64,000 nucleotides of DNA, taken from Burkholderia sp. SRS-W-2-2016. GTDB taxonomy: Bacteria > Pseudomonadota > Gammaproteobacteria > Burkholderiales > Burkholderiaceae. The stretch lies in assembly GCF_001931485.1 (NCBI RefSeq), contig NZ_MSDV01000022.1, positions 57,667 to 121,666 on the forward strand, in the 5' to 3' direction. The translations under genes were made by a program, and so were the position numbers. Under the pieces are notes generated by a model that searched no databases, was not told the DNA's origin, and was given only the letters and a program-made list of their open reading frames with translations. The number at the start of each line of letters is the position of its first letter. Position 1 is the stretch's first letter. Below are positions 16,643 through 26,170 of this stretch, piece by piece.

Positions 16643-17797
16643 ATGAAGATCGAACGCGTGACGCGCACCGTGTTTACCTATCCCACGCGGCGCGCCGTCG
16701 ACAGCGGCGGCCATTCGCATCCGGGCGACGAACGGCAGGCGCAGATGGCGCTGCTGACCATTCAGACCGACGACGGCGCCGCCGGCCACGCGTTCGGCCC
16801 GCCCGAGGTGATCCGCGAAGAACTGCTCGCCGCGCACGTGCGGCGGGTGCTGGGCGGCCGTCACCCGTTCCAGCGCGAGGCCATCTGGCGGGAGCTCGCG
16901 CACCGCCAGCGCGGCAGCGCCGGGCAACTGACCGACCGCGCGCTCGCGGTCGTCGATCAGGCGCTGTGGGATCTGGCCGGGCGCGCGCTGAACACGCCCG
17001 TGTACCGGCTGATCGGCGGCTATCGCGACAAGGTGCCGGCCTACGGCAGCACGATGTGCGGCGACGAGCTGGCCGGCGGGCTCGCCACCCCCGACGACTA
17101 CGCGCGCTTCGCCGAGAAGCTGGTCGCGCGCGGCTACAAGGCCATCAAGCTGCATACGTGGATGCCGCCGGTCTCGTTCGCGCCCGACGTAACGATGGAC
17201 ATCCGCGCGTGCGCGGCGGTGCGCGAGGCGGTCGGCCCGGACATCGCGCTGATGCTCGACGGCTACCACTGGTACAGCCGCACCGACGCGCTGCGGATCG
17301 GCCGCGCGCTCGAACAACTGAATTTCGCGTGGTTCGAGGAGATGATGGACGAACAGAGCATGGCCTCGTACAAGTGGCTCGCCGACCAGCTCGACATCCC
17401 GATCGTCGGGCCGGAGTCGATGTCGGGCAAACATCATCTGCGCGCCGACTGGATCGCCGGCAACGCGTGCGACATCCTGCGCGCCGGGGTGGCCGGGGTC
17501 GGCGGCATCTCGCCGACGCTCAAGGTCGCGCACCTGGCCGAATCCTTCGGGATGAACTGCGAGGTTCACGGCAACGGCGCGGCCAACCTGGCCGTCACCG
17601 CGGCGATCGCGAACTGCCGCTGGTACGAGCGCGGGCTGCTGCATCCGTTCCTCGACTACGACACGCCGCCCGCCTACCTGCGCAGCCTCGCCGATCCGAT
17701 GGATACGGACGGTTTCGTGCATCTGTCGCAGGCGCCGGGGCTCGGCGAGGACATCGACTTCGAGTACATCGCCGCGCATACGGTGCAGGGCAACTGA
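16643..17797 (+). CDS. Enolase-superfamily sugar-acid dehydratase (mandelate racemase-like)
   Basis: A 384-residue protein with an N-terminal capping domain and a TIM barrel. Metal ligands read as Asp206, Glu232 and Glu258. A K-x-H dyad (Lys169, His171) sits at the end of the second barrel strand and His309 (V-H-G-N-G) is a likely acid. These residues mark an acid-sugar dehydratase or related enzyme; a simple muconate cycloisomerase normally has K-x-K. The precise substrate is not recognised. Neighbouring porin, sodium symporter and oligogalacturonate lyase suggest a uronic- or aldaric-acid derivative from pectin. The start is ATG 16643 after a GAGGAA site. Confidence 0.85.
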   Translation: MKIERVTRTVFTYPTRRAVDSGGHSHPGDERQAQMALLTIQTDDGAAGHAFGPPEVIREELLAAHVRRVLGGRHPFQREAIWRELAHRQRGSAGQLTDRALAVVDQALWDLAGRALNTPVYRLIGGYRDKVPAYGSTMCGDELAGGLATPDDYARFAEKLVARGYKAIKLHTWMPPVSFAPDVTMDIRACAAVREAVGPDIALMLDGYHWYSRTDALRIGRALEQLNFAWFEEMMDEQSMASYKWLADQLDIPIVGPESMSGKHHLRADWIAGNACDILRAGVAGVGGISPTLKVAHLAESFGMNCEVHGNGAANLAVTAAIANCRWYERGLLHPFLDYDTPPAYLRSLADPMDTDGFVHLSQAPGLGEDIDFEYIAAHTVQGN

Positions 17798-17891
17798 AGG
17801 CCCGGGCGGACGCCGGCGCGACACGGCGAGCGCCCTCAACACCCCCACCGCATCTCTAAATCACTCGCGAGGGTATACCGCTATTGAGGCA

Positions 17892-17935
17892 GTTGTTCGA
17901 TGACTGATAATGTTCGTTGTCGGTTGTACGATGAC
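17892..17935. promoter_or_regulatory. Candidate GntR operators B and C before the porin
   Basis: GTTGTTCGATGAC (17892-17904) and GTTGTACGATGAC (17923-17935) are direct copies 31 bases apart, about three helical turns, roughly 115-160 bases upstream of the porin ATG. They share CGATGAC and overall pattern with operator A. This is good evidence that one regulator controls both transcription units. Confidence 0.65.
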
Positions 17936-18049
17936 GAATAAATAAAAACAAGTCATCCAGCAACCGGTGCAAACAGACACCCGTCCGGCCGCTCGCAGCA
18001 ACAACAGCGGCCGGGCACGACCTTCCAACGTGAACGCAAGTGAATCAGG

Positions 18050-19237
18050 ATGTCGATCGCAAATAGAACATGCACGGCTCTCGCACTGTGCATCGGCCAG
18101 CTGGCCGCTACGTATTCGCCCGAACTGCTGGCCCAGGAGACGCCGGTGCAGTTCTCGGGCTGGACCGACAAGGCCTACTCGCCCGCCGGCGGCGATTCGG
18201 TCAATTTCTATGGACGCTTCATCAACTCGGTCGACTGGGTCACGGGCGGCGGCAATCCCGCCAGCGTGCGGATGGCCAACTACGGCTCCGCATGGGGCTT
18301 TCGCGGCTCGGAGACGCTGACCCCGGACCTCAAGGCGGTGTTTCAGGTCGAGAGCGCGTTCAGCACGACCGACGGCACCGGCACCTTCGGCGGCCGCGAA
18401 ACCTTCGTCGGCCTCGCCAGCAAGACCTTCGGCTCGCTGCGGATGGGCCGCTTCCAGGCGCCGTACGACCGCCACGGGATATTCGGCGACACGCTCGCCG
18501 AAACCCAGGGGCTCGGCATCACCACGGTGCTGTGGTCGAACTGCGGCATCGCGATGAAAGGCACCGCCGGCTATACGAAAGCGCAAGGCTGCTTCGACAT
18601 CAAATACCCGACCTCGATCCGCTACGACTCGCCGCATTTCGGGCCGGTTTTCGGCGCGGTGCAGTACTACGCGTACGACCAGGACGTCCACAACGGCGGC
18701 CTCGGCGCGCCGCACGTGTGGTCCGGCTCGCTGAACTACGTGAGCGGGCGATTGCAGGCGGCGATCGGCTTCGAGGGCGACTACGGCGTGCTCGGTCCCG
18801 GCCAGAACAGCTACGCGGCCGAGATCGTCGCCGGCTATCAGCTCACGCAGTCGGTCTACTTCGGCGGCATCGTCCAGCAGCTCAATTACGAGGTCAACGC
18901 GCAGCGCCAGAACATCCGCCAGAACATGCTCGGCCTCGTCGCGCGCTATACGCCGGGACCGTGGGGCTTCGAGCTGAACTACGGGATCGCCGGCAGCGGC
19001 TACGGCAGCGCGCCGACCGGCGCGTCGGTCGGCGCGGTCAAGAAAGGCCCGGACACCGGCGCGCAGCACATCGTCTTCACCGCCCGCTACGACATGTCCA
19101 AACGCACCGCGCTGTACGGACAGCTGGTCGCGCTCAGGAACGCGTCGAACGCGATCTACGGCATCAAACCGATGGGCGTGCAAAGCCCCGGCAAGGATCA
19201 GCAGGGTGTGTCCCTCGGCATCATTCACTACTTCTGA
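18050..19237 (+). CDS. Outer-membrane porin (OmpC-type, Burkholderiales)
   Basis: A 395-residue general porin with a signal peptide ending near A-Q30. Beta-barrel features are plain: V-N-F-Y-G-R-F-I-N-S early in the mature chain, the G-F-R-G-S-E motif, S-L-R-M-G-R-F after the first strands, and a terminal aromatic residue in I-I-H-Y-F-stop. It lies between the dehydratase and a sodium symporter, and probably lets oligogalacturonides or sugar acids cross the outer membrane. Two putative GntR operators precede it, so it likely has its own regulated promoter. Confidence 0.93.
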   Translation: MSIANRTCTALALCIGQLAATYSPELLAQETPVQFSGWTDKAYSPAGGDSVNFYGRFINSVDWVTGGGNPASVRMANYGSAWGFRGSETLTPDLKAVFQVESAFSTTDGTGTFGGRETFVGLASKTFGSLRMGRFQAPYDRHGIFGDTLAETQGLGITTVLWSNCGIAMKGTAGYTKAQGCFDIKYPTSIRYDSPHFGPVFGAVQYYAYDQDVHNGGLGAPHVWSGSLNYVSGRLQAAIGFEGDYGVLGPGQNSYAAEIVAGYQLTQSVYFGGIVQQLNYEVNAQRQNIRQNMLGLVARYTPGPWGFELNYGIAGSGYGSAPTGASVGAVKKGPDTGAQHIVFTARYDMSKRTALYGQLVALRNASNAIYGIKPMGVQSPGKDQQGVSLGIIHYF

Positions 19238-19260
19238 GCAGGCTTCACGCGGAGCAACGC

Positions 19261-21072
19261 ATGGACATCAATATTCTCGTCGTGGTCGCGTATATCGGCT
19301 TTCTGATCGCGATCACCCTGTCGTTCCGTTCCTTCAACCGGAACACCAGCGACTATTTCAGCGGCGGCGGCAAGGTGCTGTGGTGGATGGTCGGCGCGAC
19401 CGCGTTCATGACGCAGTTCTCCGCGTGGACGTTTACCGGCGCGGCATCGAAGGCGTTCAACGACGGTTTCGCGATCGTCGTGCTGTATCTGGCCAACGCG
19501 GTCGGCTATCTGAGCAACTACCTGTACTTCGCGCCGCGCTTCCGGCAGATGCGCGTCGTGACCGCGACCGAAGCGCTGCGCTCGCGCTTCGGCCGCACCA
19601 GCGAACAGAGCTTCGTGTGGCTCAGCGTGCTCGACGGGCTGCTGTCGGCCGGGCAATGGCTGAACGGTCTGGCGATCATCACCGGCGCGGTGTTTCATCT
19701 GCCGGTCGGCACCGTGATCGTCGGCACCGGGCTGGTGGTGATCGCGATGGCGCTCGCCGGCGGCGCATGGGTGATGGTCGCCTCCGACTATCTGCAGATG
19801 CTGATCGTGATGGCCGTCACGTTCACCTGCGCGATCGTCGCGCTCGGCAACGCGGGCGGCATCACGCCGATCATCGGCAGCTTCAACGATACGTTCTGGA
19901 TCGGTCACGGCTATGCGTATGCGGGGCTGTTCGCGGTGTGGGTCGTGATGATCGTCGTCAAGCAGATTTTCATGATGAACAACGGGTTGAACTCGTATCG
20001 CTATATCTGCGCGAAGGACAGCGAACATGCGCGCAAGGGTGCGCTGCTGACCTGCGTGCTGAGCATTCTCGGGCCGCTCGTGTGGTTCGTGCCGGCGTGG
20101 TTCATGCACTACCGGATGCCCGATTTCGCCGGCGATTTCGGCATGCTCGGCCACGATGCGCGCGAAGCGGTGTTCGTCGCGTTCGTGTCGAAGTTCATGC
20201 CGGCCGGGATGCTCGGCCTGCTGATGGCGGCGATGTTCGCCGCGTCGATGTCGGCGATGGACGCGGGCATCAACCGTAACGCCGGGTTCTTCGTGCGCAA
20301 TTTCTATCGCACCGTGCTGCGTCCGGCGGCCAGCGAAAAAGAACTGATGGTCGCGTCGAAACTCGCTTCGCTGGTGTTCGGCCTGATGGTGGTCGGGGTC
20401 GGCATGGCGATCAACGCGGTGCACGGAATGACGTTGTTCGACATCCTCGTCACGCTGAGCGCGATGGTCACGTTCCCGCTCGCGGTGCCGGCGATGCTCG
20501 GCTTCGTGATCCGCAAGACGCCCGACTGGTCGGGCTGGGCGACGCTGCTGGTCGGCCTCGTGGTGTCGTACGTGTTCGGCATGGTGATCGGTCAGAGCAC
20601 GATCGAAGGCTGGTTCGGCATCAAGCTGAGCGGGCGCGAATGGGCGGATCTGCGGGTGTCGATCGTGCTCGCCGCGCATGTGGTGATCACCGGCGGCTTC
20701 TTCGTGTCGACGCGCCTGTTCTATACCGAGAAGGACGCCGCGCGCGCCGCCGAACGGCGCGACCTGTTCCAGCGCTGGGACACGCCGGTCGAAGCCGACC
20801 AGAGCGACGCCGCCGCCGACAGCCAGCGCGAGCATCGTCAGCGCGCACTGCTCGGCCGGCTCGTGTGCCTCGCCGCGGTCGGCATCATGGCGCTCGCGCT
20901 GCTGCCCAACGGGATGAACGGCCGCTTCGTGTTCCTGATCTGCGGCGCGATCCTGCTGATTCCGGGCGCGTGGCTGTATTACTCGGCCAGTGCGAACCGG
21001 ATGGCCGCGGTCGAGCAGCGCCGCAATGCCAAAGACAACGTGAAAGGCGAGATGACGCGCTCGCGCACCTGA
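19261..21072 (+). CDS. Sodium:solute symporter (SSS family)
   Basis: A 603-residue inner-membrane carrier with about 14 predicted helices. SSS features include Y-F-S-G-G-G-K-V-L-W-W near residue 37, S-A-W-T-F-T-G-A-A near 60, and A-A-M-F-A-A-S-M-S-A-M-D near 325, which contains the sodium-site serines. A long hydrophilic insert of about 60 residues precedes the last two helices. It starts 23 bases after the porin stop and is followed by oligogalacturonate lyase. Uptake of unsaturated or short galacturonides is the likely job. Confidence 0.9.
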   Translation: MDINILVVVAYIGFLIAITLSFRSFNRNTSDYFSGGGKVLWWMVGATAFMTQFSAWTFTGAASKAFNDGFAIVVLYLANAVGYLSNYLYFAPRFRQMRVVTATEALRSRFGRTSEQSFVWLSVLDGLLSAGQWLNGLAIITGAVFHLPVGTVIVGTGLVVIAMALAGGAWVMVASDYLQMLIVMAVTFTCAIVALGNAGGITPIIGSFNDTFWIGHGYAYAGLFAVWVVMIVVKQIFMMNNGLNSYRYICAKDSEHARKGALLTCVLSILGPLVWFVPAWFMHYRMPDFAGDFGMLGHDAREAVFVAFVSKFMPAGMLGLLMAAMFAASMSAMDAGINRNAGFFVRNFYRTVLRPAASEKELMVASKLASLVFGLMVVGVGMAINAVHGMTLFDILVTLSAMVTFPLAVPAMLGFVIRKTPDWSGWATLLVGLVVSYVFGMVIGQSTIEGWFGIKLSGREWADLRVSIVLAAHVVITGGFFVSTRLFYTEKDAARAAERRDLFQRWDTPVEADQSDAAADSQREHRQRALLGRLVCLAAVGIMALALLPNGMNGRFVFLICGAILLIPGAWLYYSASANRMAAVEQRRNAKDNVKGEMTRSRT

Positions 21073-21222
21073 GAAAAGCACCGCGGGGAACCTGAGAGAA
21101 AGCCGCGAAGAACCTGAGAGCGCGTGAGGGCAACGACCCTCACCGCGAAAATCGAATAAACGAAACGCATGGAACCGTACGCGCGACAAGCACGCCGCGC
21201 GCGCCGTTCCGAAGGACTGACT

Positions 21223-22392
21223 ATGAGCAAGGGCAACACGCTGCAACTGCACTACACCGAACGCACCGATCCGCTGACCGGCGCGAAGGTCACGCGGCTC
21301 ACGCCGCCGGAGGTGACCTGTCATCGCAACTACTTCTATCAGAAGTGCTTCAGCAACGACGGCCAGCGTCTGCTGTTCGGCGGCGGCTTCGACGGTCACT
21401 GGAATTACTGGCTGCTGGATCTGCCGACCGGTGTCGCGACGCAACTGACCGAAGGCCCGGGCGACAACACGTTCGGCGGCTTTCTGTCGCCCGACGATAC
21501 GCAGCTGTACTACGTAAAGAACGACCGCCGTCTACACCGGCTCGATCTGAGTACATTGGAAGAAACGGTGGTCTACGAAGTGCCGGACGATTACGTCGGC
21601 TATGGCACGTGGGTCGCGAATTCAGCGTGCAACAAGGTGGTCGGCATCGAGATCGCCGCGTCCGACTACATGCCGCTGACCGACTGGCGCAAGTTTCACG
21701 AGTTCTATTTCAAACAGCCGCGCTGCCGGCTGCTCAGCATCGACCTGCGCGACGGCTCGCGCAGCGTGATCCACGAGACCAACCAATGGTTAGGACATCC
21801 GATCTATCGGCCGTTCGACGATCACACCGTCGCGTTCTGCCATGAAGGGCCGCACGATCTGATCGACACGCGGATGTGGCTGGTGGACGAAGACGGCGCC
21901 AATCTGCGCAAGGTCCACGAACACGCGGAAGGCGAGAGCTGCACGCATGAATTCTGGGTGCCGGACGGCAGCCGGATGATTTACGTGTCGTACCGCAAGG
22001 GCGATCCGCGCCGCTATATCCGCAGCTTCGATCCGCAGAGCGGCGCCGACGTCGAGCTGATGGAAATGCCGCCGTGCTCGCATCTGATGAGCAATCACGA
22101 CGGCTCGCTGCTGGTCGGCGACGGCTCCGACACGCCGGTCGATGTCGCCGACACCGGCGCGCATACGATCGAGAACGATCCGTACCTGTACCTGTTCGAA
22201 CCGGCGACGCGCACGACCCGCCGCATCGCCGCGCACAACACGTCGTGGAAGGTGCTGGACGGCAATCGCCAGGTCACGCATCCGCATCCGTCGTTTGCGC
22301 CGGATAACCGCAGCGTGCTGTTCACGTCCGATTGCGACGGCCAGCCCGCGCTGTATCTCGCGGAACTGCCCGCCGCTACCGCCTGCGCGTGA
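21223..22392 (+). CDS. ogl: Oligogalacturonate lyase (PL22)
   Basis: Cytoplasmic lyase that cuts digalacturonate and short oligogalacturonides to 5-keto-4-deoxyuronate, late in pectin use. It is 389 residues, essentially the enterobacterial length, with matching blocks R-L-T-P-P-E-V-T-C-H-R-N-Y-F-Y and G-E-S-C-T-H-E-F-W. The propeller's manganese ligands known in the family are present at His287, Gln350, His353 and His355, with catalytic His242 and Arg217 at the expected numbers. ATG 21223 follows a GAAGGA site. KduI/KduD genes that would process the product are not in the window. Confidence 0.96.
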   Translation: MSKGNTLQLHYTERTDPLTGAKVTRLTPPEVTCHRNYFYQKCFSNDGQRLLFGGGFDGHWNYWLLDLPTGVATQLTEGPGDNTFGGFLSPDDTQLYYVKNDRRLHRLDLSTLEETVVYEVPDDYVGYGTWVANSACNKVVGIEIAASDYMPLTDWRKFHEFYFKQPRCRLLSIDLRDGSRSVIHETNQWLGHPIYRPFDDHTVAFCHEGPHDLIDTRMWLVDEDGANLRKVHEHAEGESCTHEFWVPDGSRMIYVSYRKGDPRRYIRSFDPQSGADVELMEMPPCSHLMSNHDGSLLVGDGSDTPVDVADTGAHTIENDPYLYLFEPATRTTRRIAAHNTSWKVLDGNRQVTHPHPSFAPDNRSVLFTSDCDGQPALYLAELPAATACA

Positions 22393-22393
22393 C

Positions 22394-23494
22394 CTACGCG
22401 ATAACCGGCTCGCGCGACAGGCCGGTCACCCCTTGCAGGATCGCGGCGCGCGCCTGACCGAGAATCAGCCCGCGCCACACATCGTCCTCGCAGTAGAAAC
22501 CCGCGCGAATCTCCGCGCGGATCGCATCGAGTTTTTGCGGATCCGCATCGGGATGCCGGCGCACCCACGCATCGGCGCGCAGCCGATGCAGCATGTCGAC
22601 GAGCGGCACCGTGCCGTACTCGATCGCAATCGCGGTGGTTCGGGCATGCGTGCTCGTACGGCGCAGCGTATCGAGCAACGGCCCCGCGACATTGGCTGCG
22701 ACCGACGTGCCGTCGAGCGGACTCGTCACATCGGCGCCCCACCATGCGCGGGCGCGCTGCAATTCATCGGCGGCCAGTTGGCCCACGCAGATTTTCTCGC
22801 CGTGCCCGTACGGCCCGAGCCCGGTATGAAAATCGATCCAGCCGATGCTGTCGCACGCGCCGCCGTACTGTTCGAGCAGCGTCTGCAATAGCCGCGTGCT
22901 CCACACGGTGCGCGCGCCGCCGAAGAACATCCCGTCCGCGTGGCGATACTGGCCGATCGTCAGCGCCTGTTGATACGCGGCCTCGCCGCGCTCTTCGATG
23001 TACCTGGTAATCGCCGCCGCGTTCTCCGCTGACGGCGGCCACGCGGGCGGCACCAGCAATGCGCGCAGATCGTCGTACGCGGGATTGACCGGCAACGGCT
23101 GCGCGAAATCGATGCTGTTGCGATTCAGGTCGACGTTGTCCTCGTTCGTGCGGCTCAGATACGAGAAGCCGTACGGGTTGATCGCATGGACGACCAGAAT
23201 CGCGACGTTCAACTTCTCGAGCAACGCGTGCAGCGGCCGGTCGTGCAAGAGCGCGATCTGCGCGGCCGAGCCGCAAAAACCTTCCACGCCATGCGTGCCC
23301 GATGTCAGCACCAGCAGGCGACGCGCGCTCGCCGGCCCGAGACGCACGACGTCGATTGCCAGTTCCTCGCCGGCGAGACCACGCTGCGCGGGGATCACGT
23401 GACTGTCTACCCGCGCCGCGATTTCGGCGGCGCTGTGCAAATACAGCCGCCGCGCGTCCGCATACGACGCGGTAAAAAACGACGATGGATTCAT
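22394..23494 (-). CDS. DUF2817 peptidase-like protein (M14 zinc carboxypeptidase fold)
   Basis: A 366-residue protein with M14-like landmarks: S-G-T-H-G-V-E-G-F near 75 (His and Glu metal ligands), H-A-I-N-P-Y-G-F near 110, D-F-H-T-G-L-G near 235 (third ligand) and a later I-E-Y-G-T. This pattern defines DUF2817 proteins. It lacks a signal peptide, so it acts in the cytosol. It is the last gene of an apparent operon with an M20 amidohydrolase and an MFS carrier, suggesting hydrolysis of an imported acyl-amino acid or small peptide. It ends one base after the convergent ogl gene. Confidence 0.85.
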   Translation of the reverse strand: MNPSSFFTASYADARRLYLHSAAEIAARVDSHVIPAQRGLAGEELAIDVVRLGPASARRLLVLTSGTHGVEGFCGSAAQIALLHDRPLHALLEKLNVAILVVHAINPYGFSYLSRTNEDNVDLNRNSIDFAQPLPVNPAYDDLRALLVPPAWPPSAENAAAITRYIEERGEAAYQQALTIGQYRHADGMFFGGARTVWSTRLLQTLLEQYGGACDSIGWIDFHTGLGPYGHGEKICVGQLAADELQRARAWWGADVTSPLDGTSVAANVAGPLLDTLRRTSTHARTTAIAIEYGTVPLVDMLHRLRADAWVRRHPDADPQKLDAIRAEIRAGFYCEDDVWRGLILGQARAAILQGVTGLSREPVIA

Positions 23495-23529
23495 CGCATC
23501 TCCAGTGTCGGGAGTCAGGGCCGCGTGAC

Positions 23530-24723
23530 TTACGCCGCCGTCAGGAACGCTTCGGTCAAACGCACCCAGTAGGTCGAACCGAGCGACAGTACGTCGTCGT
23601 TGAAATCGTAGCTGGTGTTGTGCAGCATGCACGGCCCGAGCCCGTGGCCATGATCGCGATGCTCGCCGCTACCGTTGCCGATATACGCGTAGCAGCCCGG
23701 CTTTTCCAGCAGCATGAACGAGAAGTCTTCGGCGCCCATCGTCGGATCGATATTGGTTTCGACGTGCTCGTTGCCGACGATCTGCTGCATCACGCCGAGC
23801 GCGAAATGGGTTTCCTTCTCGGTGTTGACGGTCGGCGGATAGTTGCGGCGGAACGAGAACTCGACCGAGCAGCCGTACGCGAGCGCGGTCGCTTCGGCCA
23901 GCTGCTTCATGCGGCTTTCGATCAGATCGAGCACCTCGACCGAGAACGTGCGCACGGTGCCGGCCAGCGTCGCGGTATCGGGGATCACGTTGACCGCCTC
24001 ACCCGCGTTGATCTGCGTGATCGACAGCACGGCGGCGTCGATCGGCCGCTTGTTGCGCGTCATGATGCTTTGCAGGCCGGTGCCGATCTGCATTGCGGTG
24101 AACACCGGATCGATGCCGTTGTGCGGAATCGCCGCGTGCGCGCCGACGCCTTTCACGGTGATACGGAATTCGTTGCTCGACGCCTGGGTCGCGCCGACCC
24201 GCGCGCCGAATTCGCCGGCCGGCATGCCGGGCCAGTTGTGCAGCGCGTACACCGCATCGACCGGGAAACGCTCGAACAGCCCGTCTTCGATCATCGCCTT
24301 CGCGCCGCCGCCGCCCTCTTCCGCCGGCTGGAAAATGAACACCACGGTGCCGTCGAAATTGCGATGCTGCGACAGATACTGCGCGGCGCCGAGCAGCATC
24401 GCGGTATGGCCGTCGTGGCCGCACGCGTGCATCTTGCCCGGGTGCTGAGACGCATGTTCGAACGTGTTCAGCTCCTGGATCGGCAGCGCGTCCATGTCCG
24501 CGCGCAGGCCGATCGCCTTGCGGCTCGAGCCGTTGCGCAGCACGCCGACCACGCCGGTCTTGCCGAGCCCGCGGGTCACTTCGATACCCCACGCTTCGAG
24601 CTGGCGCGCGACCACGTCGGCGGTGCGGTGTTCTTCGTAGCACAGCTCCGGATGCGCGTGGATGTCGCGGCGGATCGCCTGGATGCCGGTATTGGCGTGA
24701 GCAATTTCGGGGATGATTTTCAT
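23530..24723 (-). CDS. M20D amidohydrolase (hippurate hydrolase-like)
   Basis: A 397-residue metallo-amidohydrolase of the HipO/AmaA group. Metal-binding motifs are H-A-H-P-E-L near 22, A-D-M-D-A-L-P near 74, M-H-A-C-G-H-D-G-H-T near 98-107, P-A-E-E-G-G-G-G near 133 and a late L-H-N-T-S-Y-D-F, giving the usual two-metal site with a bridging cysteine. Members remove acyl groups from N-acyl amino acids, including hippurate and indole conjugates. It lies between the MFS carrier (36 bases upstream) and the DUF2817 gene, as in an uptake-and-cleavage operon. Confidence 0.92.
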   Translation of the reverse strand: MKIIPEIAHANTGIQAIRRDIHAHPELCYEEHRTADVVARQLEAWGIEVTRGLGKTGVVGVLRNGSSRKAIGLRADMDALPIQELNTFEHASQHPGKMHACGHDGHTAMLLGAAQYLSQHRNFDGTVVFIFQPAEEGGGGAKAMIEDGLFERFPVDAVYALHNWPGMPAGEFGARVGATQASSNEFRITVKGVGAHAAIPHNGIDPVFTAMQIGTGLQSIMTRNKRPIDAAVLSITQINAGEAVNVIPDTATLAGTVRTFSVEVLDLIESRMKQLAEATALAYGCSVEFSFRRNYPPTVNTEKETHFALGVMQQIVGNEHVETNIDPTMGAEDFSFMLLEKPGCYAYIGNGSGEHRDHGHGLGPCMLHNTSYDFNDDVLSLGSTYWVRLTEAFLTAA

Positions 24724-24759
24724 TGGGTGTCCTTGTCGATTGAATGGCCGTGCGAGGAA

Positions 24760-26094
24760 TTACATCAGCGGCTGTTTCGAGCGGTCTTTCAGCAGCGCGA
24801 TCGTGACCAGACCGATCACGCAGCCGAACAGCCCGTAATAGACGACGGCGAGTTTGTCGTCGGTGATCTTGATCAGCAGCGTCGCGATCGCGCCGGCAAA
24901 GCCGCCGAAGATCATCACCGCGAAGTTGTAGCCGATCGCCATGCCGGTCGAGCGCACGTGCGCCGGGAACAGTTCGCAGACGAACGCGCAATACGAGCCC
25001 TGGAACAGACCGAGCGACGCCATCAGGCAGCACTGCACGAAGATCAGCACCGGCAGCGTCGGGTGGCTGGTCAGCATCGCGAACAGCGGATACGAGATCA
25101 CGAGGCTCAGCAGCGTCGACGCGATCATCGGCTTCTTGCGGCCGACCTTGTCCGAGATCCAGCCGGACGCGAAGGTCGCCGCGATATACGCGATCGCCGC
25201 GCAGCACGACGCGATCACGCTGCTCGCGAACGGGATGTCGAGCGTCTTCGTCGCGTAGCTCGGCATGTAGTAATAGAAGATGTACGTGCCGATGGTGCCG
25301 TACACCGTGAGGCCGAAGCCGGCCAGAATCGCGCGCCAATGCACGGCGATCGATTCAAGGAACGGCGCCTTCGCGCTCGGCGCGCGTTGAGCGTGCTGGG
25401 CGTGCTGCTTGAACACCGGCGATTCGTCGAGCTTCGAGCGCACGTAGAGACCGACCGGCACGATCAGCAGACCGAGCATGAATGGAATCCGCCAGCCGAA
25501 ATCTTCGAGCTGCTGCGTGCTCAGCAGACGCGTGAGCGCGACGCCGGTCAGCGCGCCGAGCAGCATGCTGCACGCCTGGCTGATCATCTGGAAGCTGCCG
25601 TACACGCCGCGCCGTTCGACCGGCGCATGCTCGACCAGAAACGCGGTCGCGCTGCCCACCTCGCCGCCCGCCGAAAAGCCCTGAAAAAACCGGCCGATCA
25701 GCATCAGGATCGGCGCGAAGATGCCGATCTGCGAATAGGTCGGCGCCAGCGCGATGATGCCGACGCCCACCGCCATCAGCGAGATCGTCACGACCAGCGC
25801 GGACTTGCGGCCATGCCGGTCCGCGTAATTGCCGAGCACGATGCCGCCGAGCGGACGGGTCAGAAAGCCGACGCCGAAGGTGGTCCACGCGGCGAGCAGC
25901 GACGCGGTCGGGTTGTCGCTCGGGAAAAACTGTTTCGCGATGATCGCCGCGAAGAACGAGAAGACCGTGAAGTCGAACCATTCGAGCGCATTGCCGATGG
26001 TCGCGACGACGATCACGCGCGCGTCGAACGGTTTCGCCGTGGGGGCGGCGAACGGCGACGCGGCGGACTCGCGTCGTTGAACGGATACATCCAT
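24760..26094 (-). CDS. MFS metabolite:proton symporter
   Basis: A 444-residue carrier of the metabolite:H+ symporter group (ShiA/ProP-like): A-L-E-W-F-D-F-T-V-F in helix 1, R-P-L-G-G-I-V-L-G-x-x-x-D-R-x-G-R-K in loop 2-3, and G-R-F-F-Q-G-F-S-A-G-G-E-V-G near 145. ATG 26094 has an AGGA site. It is the first gene of the amidohydrolase operon and divergent from a LysR gene. The cargo is probably an N-acyl amino acid or peptide-like acid, from context only. Confidence 0.9.
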   Translation of the reverse strand: MDVSVQRRESAASPFAAPTAKPFDARVIVVATIGNALEWFDFTVFSFFAAIIAKQFFPSDNPTASLLAAWTTFGVGFLTRPLGGIVLGNYADRHGRKSALVVTISLMAVGVGIIALAPTYSQIGIFAPILMLIGRFFQGFSAGGEVGSATAFLVEHAPVERRGVYGSFQMISQACSMLLGALTGVALTRLLSTQQLEDFGWRIPFMLGLLIVPVGLYVRSKLDESPVFKQHAQHAQRAPSAKAPFLESIAVHWRAILAGFGLTVYGTIGTYIFYYYMPSYATKTLDIPFASSVIASCCAAIAYIAATFASGWISDKVGRKKPMIASTLLSLVISYPLFAMLTSHPTLPVLIFVQCCLMASLGLFQGSYCAFVCELFPAHVRSTGMAIGYNFAVMIFGGFAGAIATLLIKITDDKLAVVYYGLFGCVIGLVTIALLKDRSKQPLM

Positions 26095-26170
26095 TCCTGT
26101 CTCCTTGTGTACGGCGGCCGGCTCGCGCGCGATCTCGCCTGATGTTTTGCCGTCCATTGTCCATAGCCGC

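Noticed and set aside
18070..19237. A long frame reading through the porin into the symporter as one 1000-residue protein
   Set aside because: The part opposite the porin is an out-of-frame Arg-rich shadow; the symporter's own ATG at 19261 gives the normal family length.
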